A stretch of DNA of 64,000 nt. Origin: Sporodiniella umbellata (Eukaryota > Mucoromycota > Mucoromycetes > Mucorales > Rhizopodaceae). Position numbers and translations under genes: made by a program. Within the stretch, counting starts at the first letter, position 1. Each line of letters opens with the position of its first letter. The notes under the pieces were generated by a model. The model saw only the letters and a program-made list of their open reading frames with translations. It was not told where the DNA came from and searched no databases. The stretch is taken from NCBI GenBank assembly GCA_025677835.1, contig JAIXMR010000033.1, positions 62,001 through 126,000 of the forward strand. The letters run 5' to 3'. This document shows, one piece after another, positions 23,682-33,585 of this stretch.

Positions 23682-23868
23682 GGTAGAAGTGGCTGTTTGT
23701 ATATGGTTTGTTTACTTTATTTTGGGCGGGGAATAAAGAGAAAAGAAGGGAGAAAGATAGACATTGAAAAAAGATATTGAAATATAGCAACAAGCAGAAC
23801 ATTTGATTGGATAAAAAAAAGGGGGGGAGAGAGAGGTTTTGGTGAAAGTTTTTTTTTTTTTTTTTTTT

Positions 23869-25629
23869 TCAAGAAGGTGGAGGACCTGCCTTACTCAATT
23901 TTTTATCACGCATGTTTTTTCGGTTGTGATTGCCAACTTTGGCTTTGTTTTTCTCTTTGGATGAACGGTCTTTGGGTGTAGATTTCTTGGGTGTGGTTTG
24001 AGAGGCAGTTTGGGGTGTTTTTTTGGGTAATTGGGATTGTGTACCGTCAAAGAGCATGTATTTATCCAAAATACGTTGTTTTCTAGGCTACAAGATTTTT
24101 CATTTTTTGGTGAGTCAAAAATAGAAAGAAAAAACATGACTTACGTTTCTACCAAACATGATGGCCCAGCCTTCGATCTGCTCATCCGACATACCTGTAT
24201 GTTGCTTGATTTCTGCGCGCTGACTTGATTTTCTTGCATTTGCGTTTCTAGACAAGACCGAGGGCGTACTTGCAAAGAGATGAACAAGATAGCTTTCATG
24301 TTGAATACCTGGGTCGGCTGATTTCGAGCCATCCTGTACCATCGAGCTCTCCAGTTCTTCTGCCTCTTCATCCTCGTACATATCCTTCACCCGACCCAAG
24401 ACCTTTTGCTTGTCCACTGCGTGGTCATTCAACATCAAGCTAGCATCTCCTTTTTCTTTTTTGCCGTGATAGACCAAGGTAGGGTCCAGCCTGGTAGGAT
24501 CAGAAAACACATCAAAGGCGTCGTTATCGTACACGTTTTGACGATTGGCCAGCAAGCTCTTGTGAGGTGTGATTCTTTGCTGGAGTTGATCGAGGCGATA
24601 GCCACATTCCTTAAAGAGCTGCAGGAGATAGCTCTCTGAGTAGGCGTGGGGATTTTCGATTTGATTCAAGACTATATCGCGTGTCTCGTCCGGTATCTCT
24701 GGCACCTCCCAGCTTTCGCGGTACACCAGCGTATCCCTGACCTGTTCCATCTGCATCTGAAGGATCTGCAGCATCTCATCCTGGCCTTGATAGCACTGGC
24801 TGTTGATTGTGTCCAACTTCTGGCTGATTGCACACACATGTTCCCAATCCATAATGAGCGGCGCGTCCACTAAGGCTGAGGCTGGCCGAATCTCGCTGGT
24901 TTCGATCCATTGACCGAGGTATTCGACCGCGCCATCCCGGTCGGTTGGTTCACCCATCTTTTGGAATGGATGGCAAGCGTACCCTAGCTTTCGGAAGAAT
25001 ACGGTTTCAGTAGCTGAAGACCAGAGCGAGACTAAAGCCTGTTTGATTTCGTACGCTGTCATTGCCAGATCGGGTTGCTCTTGTACCAAGACATAGAGTC
25101 GCGTTGTCAGCCTTTCGTGCCAGCCTGGGACCAAGGTCTCAAGATCAGTGACAGGCTTGACAATCATTAACGCGTCGAGCGCGCGCGTCAACACATGAAT
25201 CACTCGTACCATCCTTTCCGTCATTTCAGATTCCAATACAAGCTCATTCAATGTAGAGATCAACGCTTGCGCAGTAGAGTTCATATCGTAGCCTTGCAGC
25301 GCCTCTCTCACCTCGCCCGGGTTACTCTTCGCATACACCACAGTAAACAAAACCCATAACGAAACAGGTGGAGCCACAGCACAAACAAGATACGATCGAC
25401 GTAAATAAATTTGAAACAAACTCTTTAAAAGAAATACGTCCACCGCTTCTCCATCCAAATGGGCATCCCATACTTGTTGCGAAAATTCAAATAGAGAAGG
25501 CGTCCATAATTCAAGAAACTCGCTGTCATCCATCGTTTGCATCAACTGATTCAATTTCTTTTTCCAAATTTCATAGGCTGCATTCCAAGGCTCTCGAAAC
25601 TCGTCATTGTAAGGTGTAAAGGGAATCAT
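23869..25629 (-). CDS. ASCC2/Cue3 homologue (ribosome quality-control subunit)
   Basis: 567-aa protein homologous to activating signal cointegrator 1 complex subunit 2 (yeast Cue3), part of the ASCC/RQT complex that splits collided ribosomes. Exons 25629-24145 and 24087-23869 (sum 1,704 nt), intron 57 nt, phase 0. The N-terminal alpha-helical region includes LLKSLFQIYLRRSYLVCAV. The clearest matches are SLLANRQNVYDNDAFDVFS, as in the human LLTSRHNVFQNDEFDVFS segment, and the basic tail GNHNRKNMRDKKLSKAGPP, as in human NHNRRTMADRKRSKGM. The ubiquitin-binding CUE region expected just before the first motif is poorly recognisable (YSESYLLQLFKECGYRLDQL), so ubiquitin binding may be weakened or divergent. 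The start ATG at 25629 fits the family N terminus. Confidence 0.85.
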
Positions 25630-25637
25630 TCTAATGG

Positions 25638-25668
<31 letters not shown>

Positions 25669-26134
25669 GAAAGACTTCAAAGCAATTTAAAGTACGACAA
25701 TAATGCAAGCTTTTTCATTTCCTTTGCTGCGGTGATATATAAATCTTTGTCAGAGTATAACCAAGAGAATACCGCAGTAGGCTAGAATACCGCAGTTTCT
25801 ATATTTACGCTTAAATTTTGTTTGAGATGTGATGGGCAGCATGTTGACTGGCCTAGGATGGTATCTTTCTCTCTCTTTCTCCTACATATACCGCTTCTAG
25901 AAAAAGAAAAAGGTACCCTGTTTCACTAGGATGGATTGGGTCATGAATACTTTAAAGAGCCTCCACCCTTAGTGAAAGATATGATCTTTAAAAAAAAAAA
26001 GGGGGGGAGGGGGCATGAATCGAACGATGGATTCTTCTAATATGTTGTGTGTGTAAAATCTTTTAATATTTACAAATTTTAAAGAGAAAGTAACAGATGT
26101 GAATGTAAAAAAAAAGTAAGGATGTTGCCGTGGT
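25630..26134. other. intergenic region
   Basis: No gene is seen. T and A runs lie at 25638-25668, CT-rich sequence at 25867-25880, and an A-then-G run at 25989-26010. A GTTCGATTC-like T-loop on the minus strand near 26014-26027 is not supported by a tRNA cloverleaf. Confidence 0.5.
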
Positions 26135-26472
26135 CTAAGCACCACCGACAAGAATGTTGTTGATAGGAATATGAATAAGCTACAGTCAGAGAGTTAGAAT
26201 CATAATTTGGCTTTTTCTCCTGTTTCCTTACCTTGACAAAATAACCCAGAGCACCAAGAGCAGCAAAACCCATAGCAACAGCTTGTGTGATCTTCATGAA
26301 TTCTTTGAAAAAAAAAAAAAAAAAAAAGTTAATGGCTCAAGAAGAGATGCTTATTCTTACCTTGCTGGTCAGGTTTCTTACAACGGTGAATAAATTGAAC
26401 ACCTTCCTTAAAGAACTGTTTGGGAGCCTCAATCACTTGTTGTGCAGTTTCTTGAAATTCAGATGAGCTCAT
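26135..26472 (-). CDS. SSS1: protein transport protein Sec61 subunit gamma (Sss1)
   Basis: Single-span tail-anchored subunit of the Sec61 translocon in the ER membrane. Exons 26472-26361, 26302-26232 and 26179-26135 (sum 228 nt, 75 aa; yeast 80). Introns 58 and 52 nt; the first holds a long T run. The joined protein reads APKQFFKEGVQFIHRCKKPD, QQ-EFMKITQAVAMGFAALG, ALGYFVK-LIHIPINNILVG, GA. These match the strongly conserved Sec61 gamma signature (basic amphipathic helix, FxxxxxA, GxxGxxVKLIHIPINNI). The assignment is unambiguous. Confidence 0.97.
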
Positions 26473-27112
26473 GATGTCTCTGTAGAGGGGATGAAAAACA
26501 AGAGAAAATTGCTCTGCAAAAAAAAAAAAAAAAATATATATAAAAAACAAATTGAATGGGCGAGATCCTCTTTTAGACCAATCAATTTTAGCAAAGTAAA
26601 GGTAGTTACACGGCTCGCGTTTGGTAAAGAGGGATTTGTATTGAAACCAAGACTTAAATAGTAGTGGACAATAATAAGACAAACGGCGATTATCAAAAAG
26701 GGCAAGCCAAGGAGAAAGGCTTAACACGTCCATCTAGATTGGGATTGACTCAATATGCAATCAATGATTCATTTTTCTATGCGTGGTCTCCTGCACTGTC
26801 ATTTTTCAGAGTCAAATGACTGTTTCGAAAAAACTAGGGATTTTTGCGTGTACTAAAAAGAAAGAGACTCAAAAGATTAGAAAGTTTTTTCTTTTTCTTT
26901 CTTTTTGTACAAGATTATTATTGAAATCATAAATCGCTCTTTATCCCTCAAATCAATAAAAGAGAAGAGACTTTTCTTTTTTTACTTTTTTTTTAAAAAA
27001 TTTTTTTTTTTTTTTTTTTTTTCCCTTTTGTATTTATTACTCTATCAAGATCCTATACATATCCCCTCTATTTATTTATTCGCACACATACACACACACA
27101 AACAACGCAAAG
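26473..27112. other. intergenic region between divergent SSS1 and permease genes
   Basis: No coding region is supported. Notable only for A runs at 26519-26534 and 26996-27000 and a T run at 27001-27022, plus a CA repeat just before the permease start (27083-27101). Promoters of both flanking genes must lie here. Confidence 0.5.
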
Positions 27113-29196
27113 ATGAACTATACAAACTATCAAACCATTGACACATCGAAATCAAATTACTTTGTACCAAACAAACAAGTAAACGCATTCACTCACATCC
27201 TCTTTCTTGCTGATTTTTTTTTTTATTTTTTATTTTGGCATTGTCTATTTGATGTATAGGAGTTGAAAAGAACACTTTCTACTTTTGCTACATTTGGTAA
27301 TAAAATAAATGACCAATAAGAGTAAACATATAGAGCTGATCTTCTTCCTTTACCCCTGTGTGTCTTTTTTTTAAAAAAAAAAATCAAAAGGACTGGCGTT
27401 TTCCAACATTGGGATCTTATCAAACTCTTCTGCTACATTTCAAATAGGTAAGAGAGATAAGCTATGATTCATGTCACTGACATATCCTAGTGTTACAAAG
27501 AGGCGGACCTCGAATGATGCTCTTGGGTTGGAACATGGTTGCATTTTTCATGATCTGTGTAGCCCTTTCTCTGGCAGAAATCTGCTCTTTGTATCCAAAG
27601 AGTGGTGGGCTTTACTATTGGGTTCATGAGCTACTGAAAAACGAAAACAAGAAAAACAAACATTCCGCTGCAAGGTAAACTTAAACCACTCTTATCTTTC
27701 CATTCTCATCTGTAGCTTACAGTGAGTTCATCACCGGCTGGAGTTATTTTATTGGTAACATTATTGCTATCAGTGCCAATAATGTGGCAGTAGGTAAATA
27801 AGAATAACTTTGAGGTATCCTTTCTTTCTTTTTCTTTTTTTTTGGTTTTTAATACATCTGTCAGGTGATAAAGGTTTTATTAACAGTTCTTTTATAGCAC
27901 TCTCGTTAGGTTCTATTCTAAACTTGGTTTTTAATGTTCATCTGAGCAAGACGGCTTTGATGTGTATCGCACTTGTGATCACAGCTATCCATGTCTTTCT
28001 GAACATACATGACATTCAGCATATCAATCTTCTTAATCAATGGAATGTCTTCTGGTCTTGTACTGGTCTTTTGATCGTCATTGCCGTCCTCTCATGTTTT
28101 GCGCCACATCGGTCTATGGCTTGGGTCTTTTCTCATTACGAAAACGAAACCGGTTTTGAGAGTCCGGTCTATGTCTTTCTTTTGGGCACCATGGGTTGTG
28201 CCTTCTCCCTTTTTGGTAAACCCATACTAAAAGAATGAAAAAAAATAAAGAATACTGACCGGCTTTCTATGTAAAGGTTGTGAATGTGCTGCTTCGGTAA
28301 ATGAAGAAACAAAAGATGCTGATATTTCTTCTTCCATGTAAAGTGATTTTCTCTTTCTTCTTGTATTAACGCTTGACTCTCTAGTGCCATTGTAAGTTCA
28401 ATTGTCATGGCATGGGCTGTGGGTCTAGCCTTTTTGGTGGTCTTATTGTTTTCAATTCAAGATATTGAATCTATTCTGAACACTCAATTTGATATGCCAG
28501 TAACCCAACTCTTTCAAGTAACAATCCCCATACACTTCGATCCTAGAGAGGGAGACTTACTTTTTTTTTTTTTTTCTATAAAGGATGCTATTGGTACTGG
28601 GGGCGCTCTTGGTTTCCTTTTCCTGATTTTGATCTGTCAATTCTGTACAGGAGCCAGTACAGTTGCCGTGGCTTCTCGACAACTCTATGCATTGGCTCGA
28701 GATCAAGCCACACCTGCCAGCGATCTTTTAAAGACGATCAGTCCGAGTGGTTTACCTACCTATGCTATCCTGGCTACCTTTCTATTCACCTGCGTCTTTA
28801 TCTTTCCATTTCCTTTTTCTGAACATGTGTTTGACACCATTGTGAGTGCCGCCACCATCACCATCCATTTCAGCTATGCTATGGTCTTGGGCTGTCGCCT
28901 GATGAATCCTCATCCTACAAAAGGTCGTTTTCATCTAGGCCGATGGAGTTATACCATTACTCTGATAGGCTTTGCTTGGTCCGTCTTTGCTGTCATTGCT
29001 TTTTTGCTACCTACCTGTTATCCATTCACCTGTAAATAGAGTTACCTATCTACTAATACTCACAACTAAACATACCTTAGGGGAAAATGCCAATTATGCT
29101 GGATTAGGTTTAATGCTAGTTACTTTGCCCACTTTTCTCTTTTGGATTTTATGGGGAAAATACCGTTATATGGGGCCTTTGGAAACCACCGATTGA
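27113..29196 (+). CDS. amino-acid/GABA-type permease, APC superfamily
   Basis: Plasma-membrane or vacuolar amino-acid permease of the fungal GABA/choline permease group, 507 aa with about 12 hydrophobic segments. Ten exons: 27113-27178, 27260-27296, 27391-27447, 27491-27674, 27723-27793, 27865-28215, 28277-28337, 28385-28517, 28584-29031, 29081-29196 (sum 1,524 nt). Introns are 43-94 nt. Motifs restored by splicing: ELKRTLSTFATF-GLAFSNIG, FQIG-VLQRGGPRMMLLGWNM, ALSLAEICSLYPKSGGLYYW, SEFITGWSYFIGN, then MAWAVGLAFLVVLLFSIQDI and CTGASTVAVASRQLYALARD. The consensus pattern AEI-SxxPTSGGLYYW is typical of this family. The N-terminal cytosolic tail is very short (22 residues before exon 2). Substrate cannot be assigned from sequence alone. 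Confidence 0.9.
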
Positions 29197-29239
29197 AAAT
29201 AATAATAAAAAAAAAAAATCTTTTTATTATTATTATTGG

Positions 29240-29734
29240 TTATGAATGGTTGACTACCATGGGCGTCTGGTGTTCTTTTCGATGTAAAAGTTTAGCCAAC
29301 ATCTTTCGTTTAGAACGACCCGAGAAATGATCGTGATGGTGAATGGGTGTATGACCTAATTTGATACGGGTCTTTTGCCACCATACCGGAGGACAGGTTG
29401 TACCGGTGCGTTCATCTTGACGCGTAGGTCTTTCTTGAACGCTTGATAGACTTGCTCGACGTTCTGCAGAATAGACGGCTGTGTTAGGTGCTGGTGGTTC
29501 GGATCGAGAACGGCTTCGACCTCTTGGACCTGCCATGTCTTTCTCTGTCTTTTCTTGGGGTATTTCTTTACTCTCCTTGGGTATTGTTTCCTCTTGTGTA
29601 TTCTCTGGCTCGACTTTGTTCTGAAAAACCCAACAGATGGCGGAATAGAGCCAAAACAATTGGGATTTTAAAAGCGCAAAAGGTAATAGAATATAGTTGG
29701 GAATCGTTCTTTTATCAATTGGCTTTTCCGGCAT
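29240..29734 (-). CDS. small single-span membrane protein, unrecognised
   Basis: Single-exon protein of 164 aa. Near the N terminus a hydrophobic segment (ILLPFALLKSQLFWLYSAIC) could span a membrane. The rest is polar: Glu/Pro-rich, then RGRSRSRSEPPAPNTAVYS, AERRASLSSVQERPT, and a basic His-rich end (HTPIHHHDHFSGRSKRKMLA). The Arg-Ser repeats and RRASLSS site look like kinase targets. It is convergent with the permease (44 bp between stops). ATG at 29734; the frame ends with TGA... TAA region at 29240. No family recognised; I am moderately sure it is a real gene from its length and composition. Confidence 0.65.
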   Translation of the reverse strand: MPEKPIDKRTIPNYILLPFALLKSQLFWLYSAICWVFQNKVEPENTQEETIPKESKEIPQEKTEKDMAGPRGRSRSRSEPPAPNTAVYSAERRASLSSVQERPTRQDERTGTTCPPVWWQKTRIKLGHTPIHHHDHFSGRSKRKMLAKLLHRKEHQTPMVVNHS

Positions 29735-31090
29735 TGCTGTGGGATGAAATAATTATTGTTACTGTTTTGAAAGAAAGAAAAAAAGAAGCTCTTTTGATAT
29801 ATACAGTGAAAAAATAAGAAAAGGTTTATTTGAATATAAAAGAAAATATAAAAAAATCAAAAACTCAAACTGAATGAGCTTCATTTATATCATTTTTTTT
29901 TTGTTTTGAATTTCCGTTGAAAGCAAGTAACCAAGGATAGTAACAGCTATCAAACGATTCTCTCATTCACATACACACACTTTTATAAAGTCCGGATACT
30001 TTCTGTCGATTGGTAAAATAAAAGATTTCCTTTTTTTTTGTTCTACGTCATTTTGAGCTATTACCTCATCATTGGCAACACAATTCCAGTCACAAAGTCA
30101 TATGAGCCAACAAAGGGTCAAGCACACATCTATCCAAACACATTGGACTTTTAGTTTAAAACAAAAGCAATCAGTGTGTGCTTAGCTATAGTATTCAACT
30201 AAAATCGTGTATGTGTATGTGTGTATGTATACGTCGTTTAATCAAATCAGGTTTTTATCCGGCCGTGTCACCTTTACTAAAAAAAGAGACGATCCTCCAT
30301 CTTTTTAGGTAAACACTCGTTTTCATTATTATTGTTATTGTTCTTACACAATAAGAAAAAAAAGAATAGGCTAGTTTTACCACTGTTCAATGATACCAAG
30401 TATTCTTCTTCTTTGTGTTGTTAAAGAGGGGTGTCACTTGAAAAAAAAAAAAAAAAGGTGTAATTACAGTGAGCTGATAAAAGTGACCAAATATAGAAAT
30501 AATATTTTGTACAGTATTCACGACTTCAAATGGCGTTCAAGAAAATTTCAGTGCGCGTTTGCAATATTCAAACAGCGCATTTTTAATTGGTTAAATTGTG
30601 CACTTGTGATTTCCCAAACTGCGTTAATAAAAAAGTCAAACTACGTATTTTTGCAACTCAAATTACATTGTTTTGTTTGTTCTTCTCTATTGTTTCCATT
30701 CTTTCAACAAATTCCGGGATGTCTGGGGTCCATTTCCGGCTGTATTTGCTTATTTACATAACATGTTAGATTAGTTAGGTTCTCCAAAATATATGGATCA
30801 ACTTCCTCATCCCAATCCATTGCCTCATTCCAGCTCTCATCGAAAACGTTTTCTTGACCATCTTCAAAGATAGTTTTTTTCTTTCAAAGAATACATATTA
30901 TTGATATGATATTTGCTAGTTTGCAGTGTGGCTGGCAAATTTTGTCAAAAGATACAGTATACTTTTACTTGGTTTTCGGGGCATTTCCACGTTGTCGTAG
31001 TGAGGGCGAAAGATATGGTCAGGGCCTCTCCGAACCGCACTTTTTTATTTAAAGACAAATTAAAATTATACAATACTTCTTTATAACTTT
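29735..31090. other. AT-rich intergenic region flanking the mobile-element relic
   Basis: No gene is supported. Short open frames at 30390-30769 lack any motif. The right end contains a 27-nt segment (30989-31015) that is complementary at 24 positions to 31126-31152 in the recombinase relic; it may be a remnant of element termini. Confidence 0.5.
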
Positions 31091-31974
31091 CTAAGCCGTT
31101 AATTCTTCATTTATATCAAACCTAAGATCTTTCGTCCTCACTACGGCAACGTTCGTATTGCAGGACATACCTACTCCAACACTTGTTGCCTTCGTTCGGA
31201 CTCCAAATATGGTAATGTTTTCAGTAATACTACTTACCATTCTGTTTTCGATTGCAGTCCCTATCTTGTCTTGATTCCTTGGCTTGTAGTAATATTTCTC
31301 AAAGGTATGACTTTGTTGACTCCAGTTTGCGTGGTCTTTAACATCTTTGATTGAGAACCCAAGCTGAACGGCTTTTGTACTGGATGCTGATCTAATGGAG
31401 TGTGGTGAGTATTTAGTGGTGTCGATATCCGCTGCTGCCATATCACCTTTGATCCATGCTGCGGCTGTATTAGGACTGACATATGAGGTTGGTTTCTGTT
31501 CATTGACATAAGCAAGAAAAAGCGTGTGGTCTTCTCATAATTTTCCTCGATATCTTTCAGTTGCTTGAAGAAATTTCTATAAAGTTGTTACTGGACATAA
31601 TGCCGAATTTTGGCAAATTCCAAGTAAATCGTTTTCTGTTGGGCCTCTTTTGGTAGTCGAGATATCAAAGACACACTAGTAATCGTGGCTTTTTCATAAA
31701 AGAAATATTACGCCTTGATATTGCAATCTACTGATGTTTGATTTGGGTCTCCACATAGTAAAGATGGCTAGTAATAAAGCTGTTTTCGTTGAAGGTCCAT
31801 AACTGTAAGCTTGTCGTTGTCGCCATATTTGGTTTTGATGCAAATCAGCAAGGCGTCCAAATCCCATATTCCATATCCCTTTTCGTGGGATCTTGATTTT
31901 TGATAAATTCGGGGCAGAATTAAAAATAAAAAAGATAAACAAAAACTAAATCGAATATTTAGACTAGCTGACAA
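31091..31974 (-). pseudogene. degenerate tyrosine recombinase (DIRS/Ngaro/Crypton-like element relic)
   Basis: A broken tyrosine recombinase reads along the minus strand through several frames. From 5' to 3': YGIWDLDALLICIKTKYGDN with a helix ending LQRK, then after a frameshift KTALLLAIFTMWRPKSNISR (first catalytic Arg in MWRPKS), then VSLISRLPKEAQQKT, then CPVTTL-stop-KFLQATERYRGKL-stop-EDHTLFLAYVNEQ, and finally YSPHSIRSASSTKAVQLGFS (His-x-x-Arg), DHANWSQQSHTFEKYYYKP (His and the Tyr nucleophile). All catalytic residues R-H-R-H-Y are recognisable, but stops at 31579-31577 (TAG) and 31537-31535 (TGA, probably from CGA) and frameshifts show it is dead. The sequence style is that of recombinases common in mucoralean DIRS-like or related elements; the exact superfamily is inference. 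Confidence 0.85.
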
Positions 31975-32799
31975 TACAAAATTGAAAAGGGTTATAATAA
32001 GTGATGCATATGGTATTGATTAGAAAAGACAGTAGCTCAGATCATAACAATAATATTTGTCCTGAATATTAACCAGATCTGTTTAACCAATATTTTATTG
32101 AACATACACTTATAATTGGATATACTTAAATGTATGGATAATTATGTAAGGCTGAATCTATTTAATTGGCTCGATAATAAAGACAGAGCTTTTCCTAGCG
32201 TGTTTACACGGGTATTCTCTAGCCGTGGTGATTAATTCATTATAAAAGTCTATGCCTGTAAAGAGACCTGTATACAACACCCTGGTAATGTCTCATCCTC
32301 TGGTATCTCGTAGTGGCGATCTTGAGGTACCGAAGACATCAGTGAAGAGGATGAGGGAGTGAGCTGGTTGCTTACTGTTGTTAGAGTTGTGTCTTCAAAC
32401 AGGTAAAGGGAAGAGCTGGAAAGTTTTAGGCTTGGATCGACACAACTTCGGAAGGGAGAAGTGTGGCGTCAAGGACTTGCAGAGGAACCTCTGGACAATA
32501 GAGCTTACAGACGAAGCAGATCTGTAAGAGCGAGGCAAAATATTAAATAAAAGGAAACATAATAGACGGACAGTCTAAGAGGAAATACTTGAATAGTAAA
32601 AGGAATAAGTAATAGTTTGCTGCTGTTTATTTGAATGAATTGACAAAGAGTATTTATATTCTTTGGTGAAGTAAAAGAATGTTCAGACAAATTAAATATC
32701 TAATATGGAATGCAGTAATAGAGTAATGTAATAGATATTGGACAATGATAATAAAAGAATGTTACTGCCAAGTCATTACATTGGGTTCTCTTTAGTTGG
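31975..32799. mobile_element. probable non-coding part of a decayed mobile element
   Basis: Between the recombinase relic and the gag-like fragment lies sequence with no gene. The stretch 32200-32530 is clearly GC-richer than its surroundings and contains an imperfect hairpin (arms 32292-32301 and 32346-32355, with an inner pair GGTATCTCG...TTGAGGTACC). This could be a fragment of a long terminal repeat or an internal element region. No target-site duplication or second copy is visible in the window. Confidence 0.4.
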
Positions 32800-33373
32800 T
32801 TAGACTGGTACTGGTACTGGTGTCGTAAGTTGTTCCGTCCAAAAAAAAACCTCTTGAGAGTTGTCGGAAACCACCTCTCTTTGAACCTCTGAAATTTCCT
32901 CTATTGGAATTGAAGTAGCTTCTTGCATTTCCTCGAAGAAGTGATTGTTGGAAGCGTGCTTGATGGATTTAGTCAGCTTCTTCGGCAGTGATGGCCAAGG
33001 CCTTGCCAGTTTCTTATACATTCTTATCGATAAGGTTAAGTAATGAAATATGACAACTCATACCCGTTATTTGGATCATAGTCAGCTTGATTTTAGGTAT
33101 TTCACTTGTAGAAATATTAGGTGCAAAAGACAATAGATGGTTCAAATGTTGCTTTGAAGATAGGCAAAGTTTTAGAGCATCATTACAATATTTTCCTTTT
33201 GTGGTAGAACGAACAGAGACAATCTCACCACTCAAGACATCGACACCATTTACATCTTTTTCGTACATGGTTCTAATATCCAACTTAAAGTAAAGGTTTA
33301 TAGATTTGCAGCTCACCGAAACGGTGTCACCCTTGGAAAAAAAGGTAGTACAGCGATTACGATATTCACACAC
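32800..33373 (-). pseudogene. decayed gag-like ORF fragments
   Basis: On the minus strand about 33373-33014 is one open frame (ends ...SLLNLIDKNV). Directly after it, in a shifted frame, comes ETGKALAITAEEAD, a stop, and then a Gly/Arg-rich tail (RGNARSYFNSNRG, NFRGSKRGGFRQLSRG) down to about 32830. An acidic helix followed by an RGG-like tail resembles nucleic-acid-binding gag-type ORFs of retroelements in this fungal group. It lies 5' of the recombinase relic on the same strand, as gag does in DIRS-type elements. The reverse-transcriptase part is missing. The link is an inference; the 33014-33373 frame could be an unrelated remnant. Confidence 0.45.
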
Positions 33374-33585
33374 TATTATTTTTCAAGTAATTTATGTTCA
33401 TTGCTTTGAAAATCAGTAGTAAGGAGGTAGTCAAGTTTTCTTTTCTCTTTTATTGTTTTACGAAAAGTTTTTTAAAAAAAGAAAAAATAGAGGCCAAAAC
33501 AAAAAAAAAGTGAAATACATGTGCAAAAAACAAACAACAATAACAACAATAAAGGAAATGTATGTATCTATATGTATTTATGTAG

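Noticed and set aside
26011..26030. T-loop-like GTTCGATTC on the minus strand, possible tRNA
   Set aside because: No acceptor, D or anticodon arms can be formed in the flanking sequence.
32800..33021. 73-aa minus-strand frame beginning MYKKLARPW
   Set aside because: The adjacent frame carrying the RGG-like tail is the more meaningful one; this frame appears to be its shadow.
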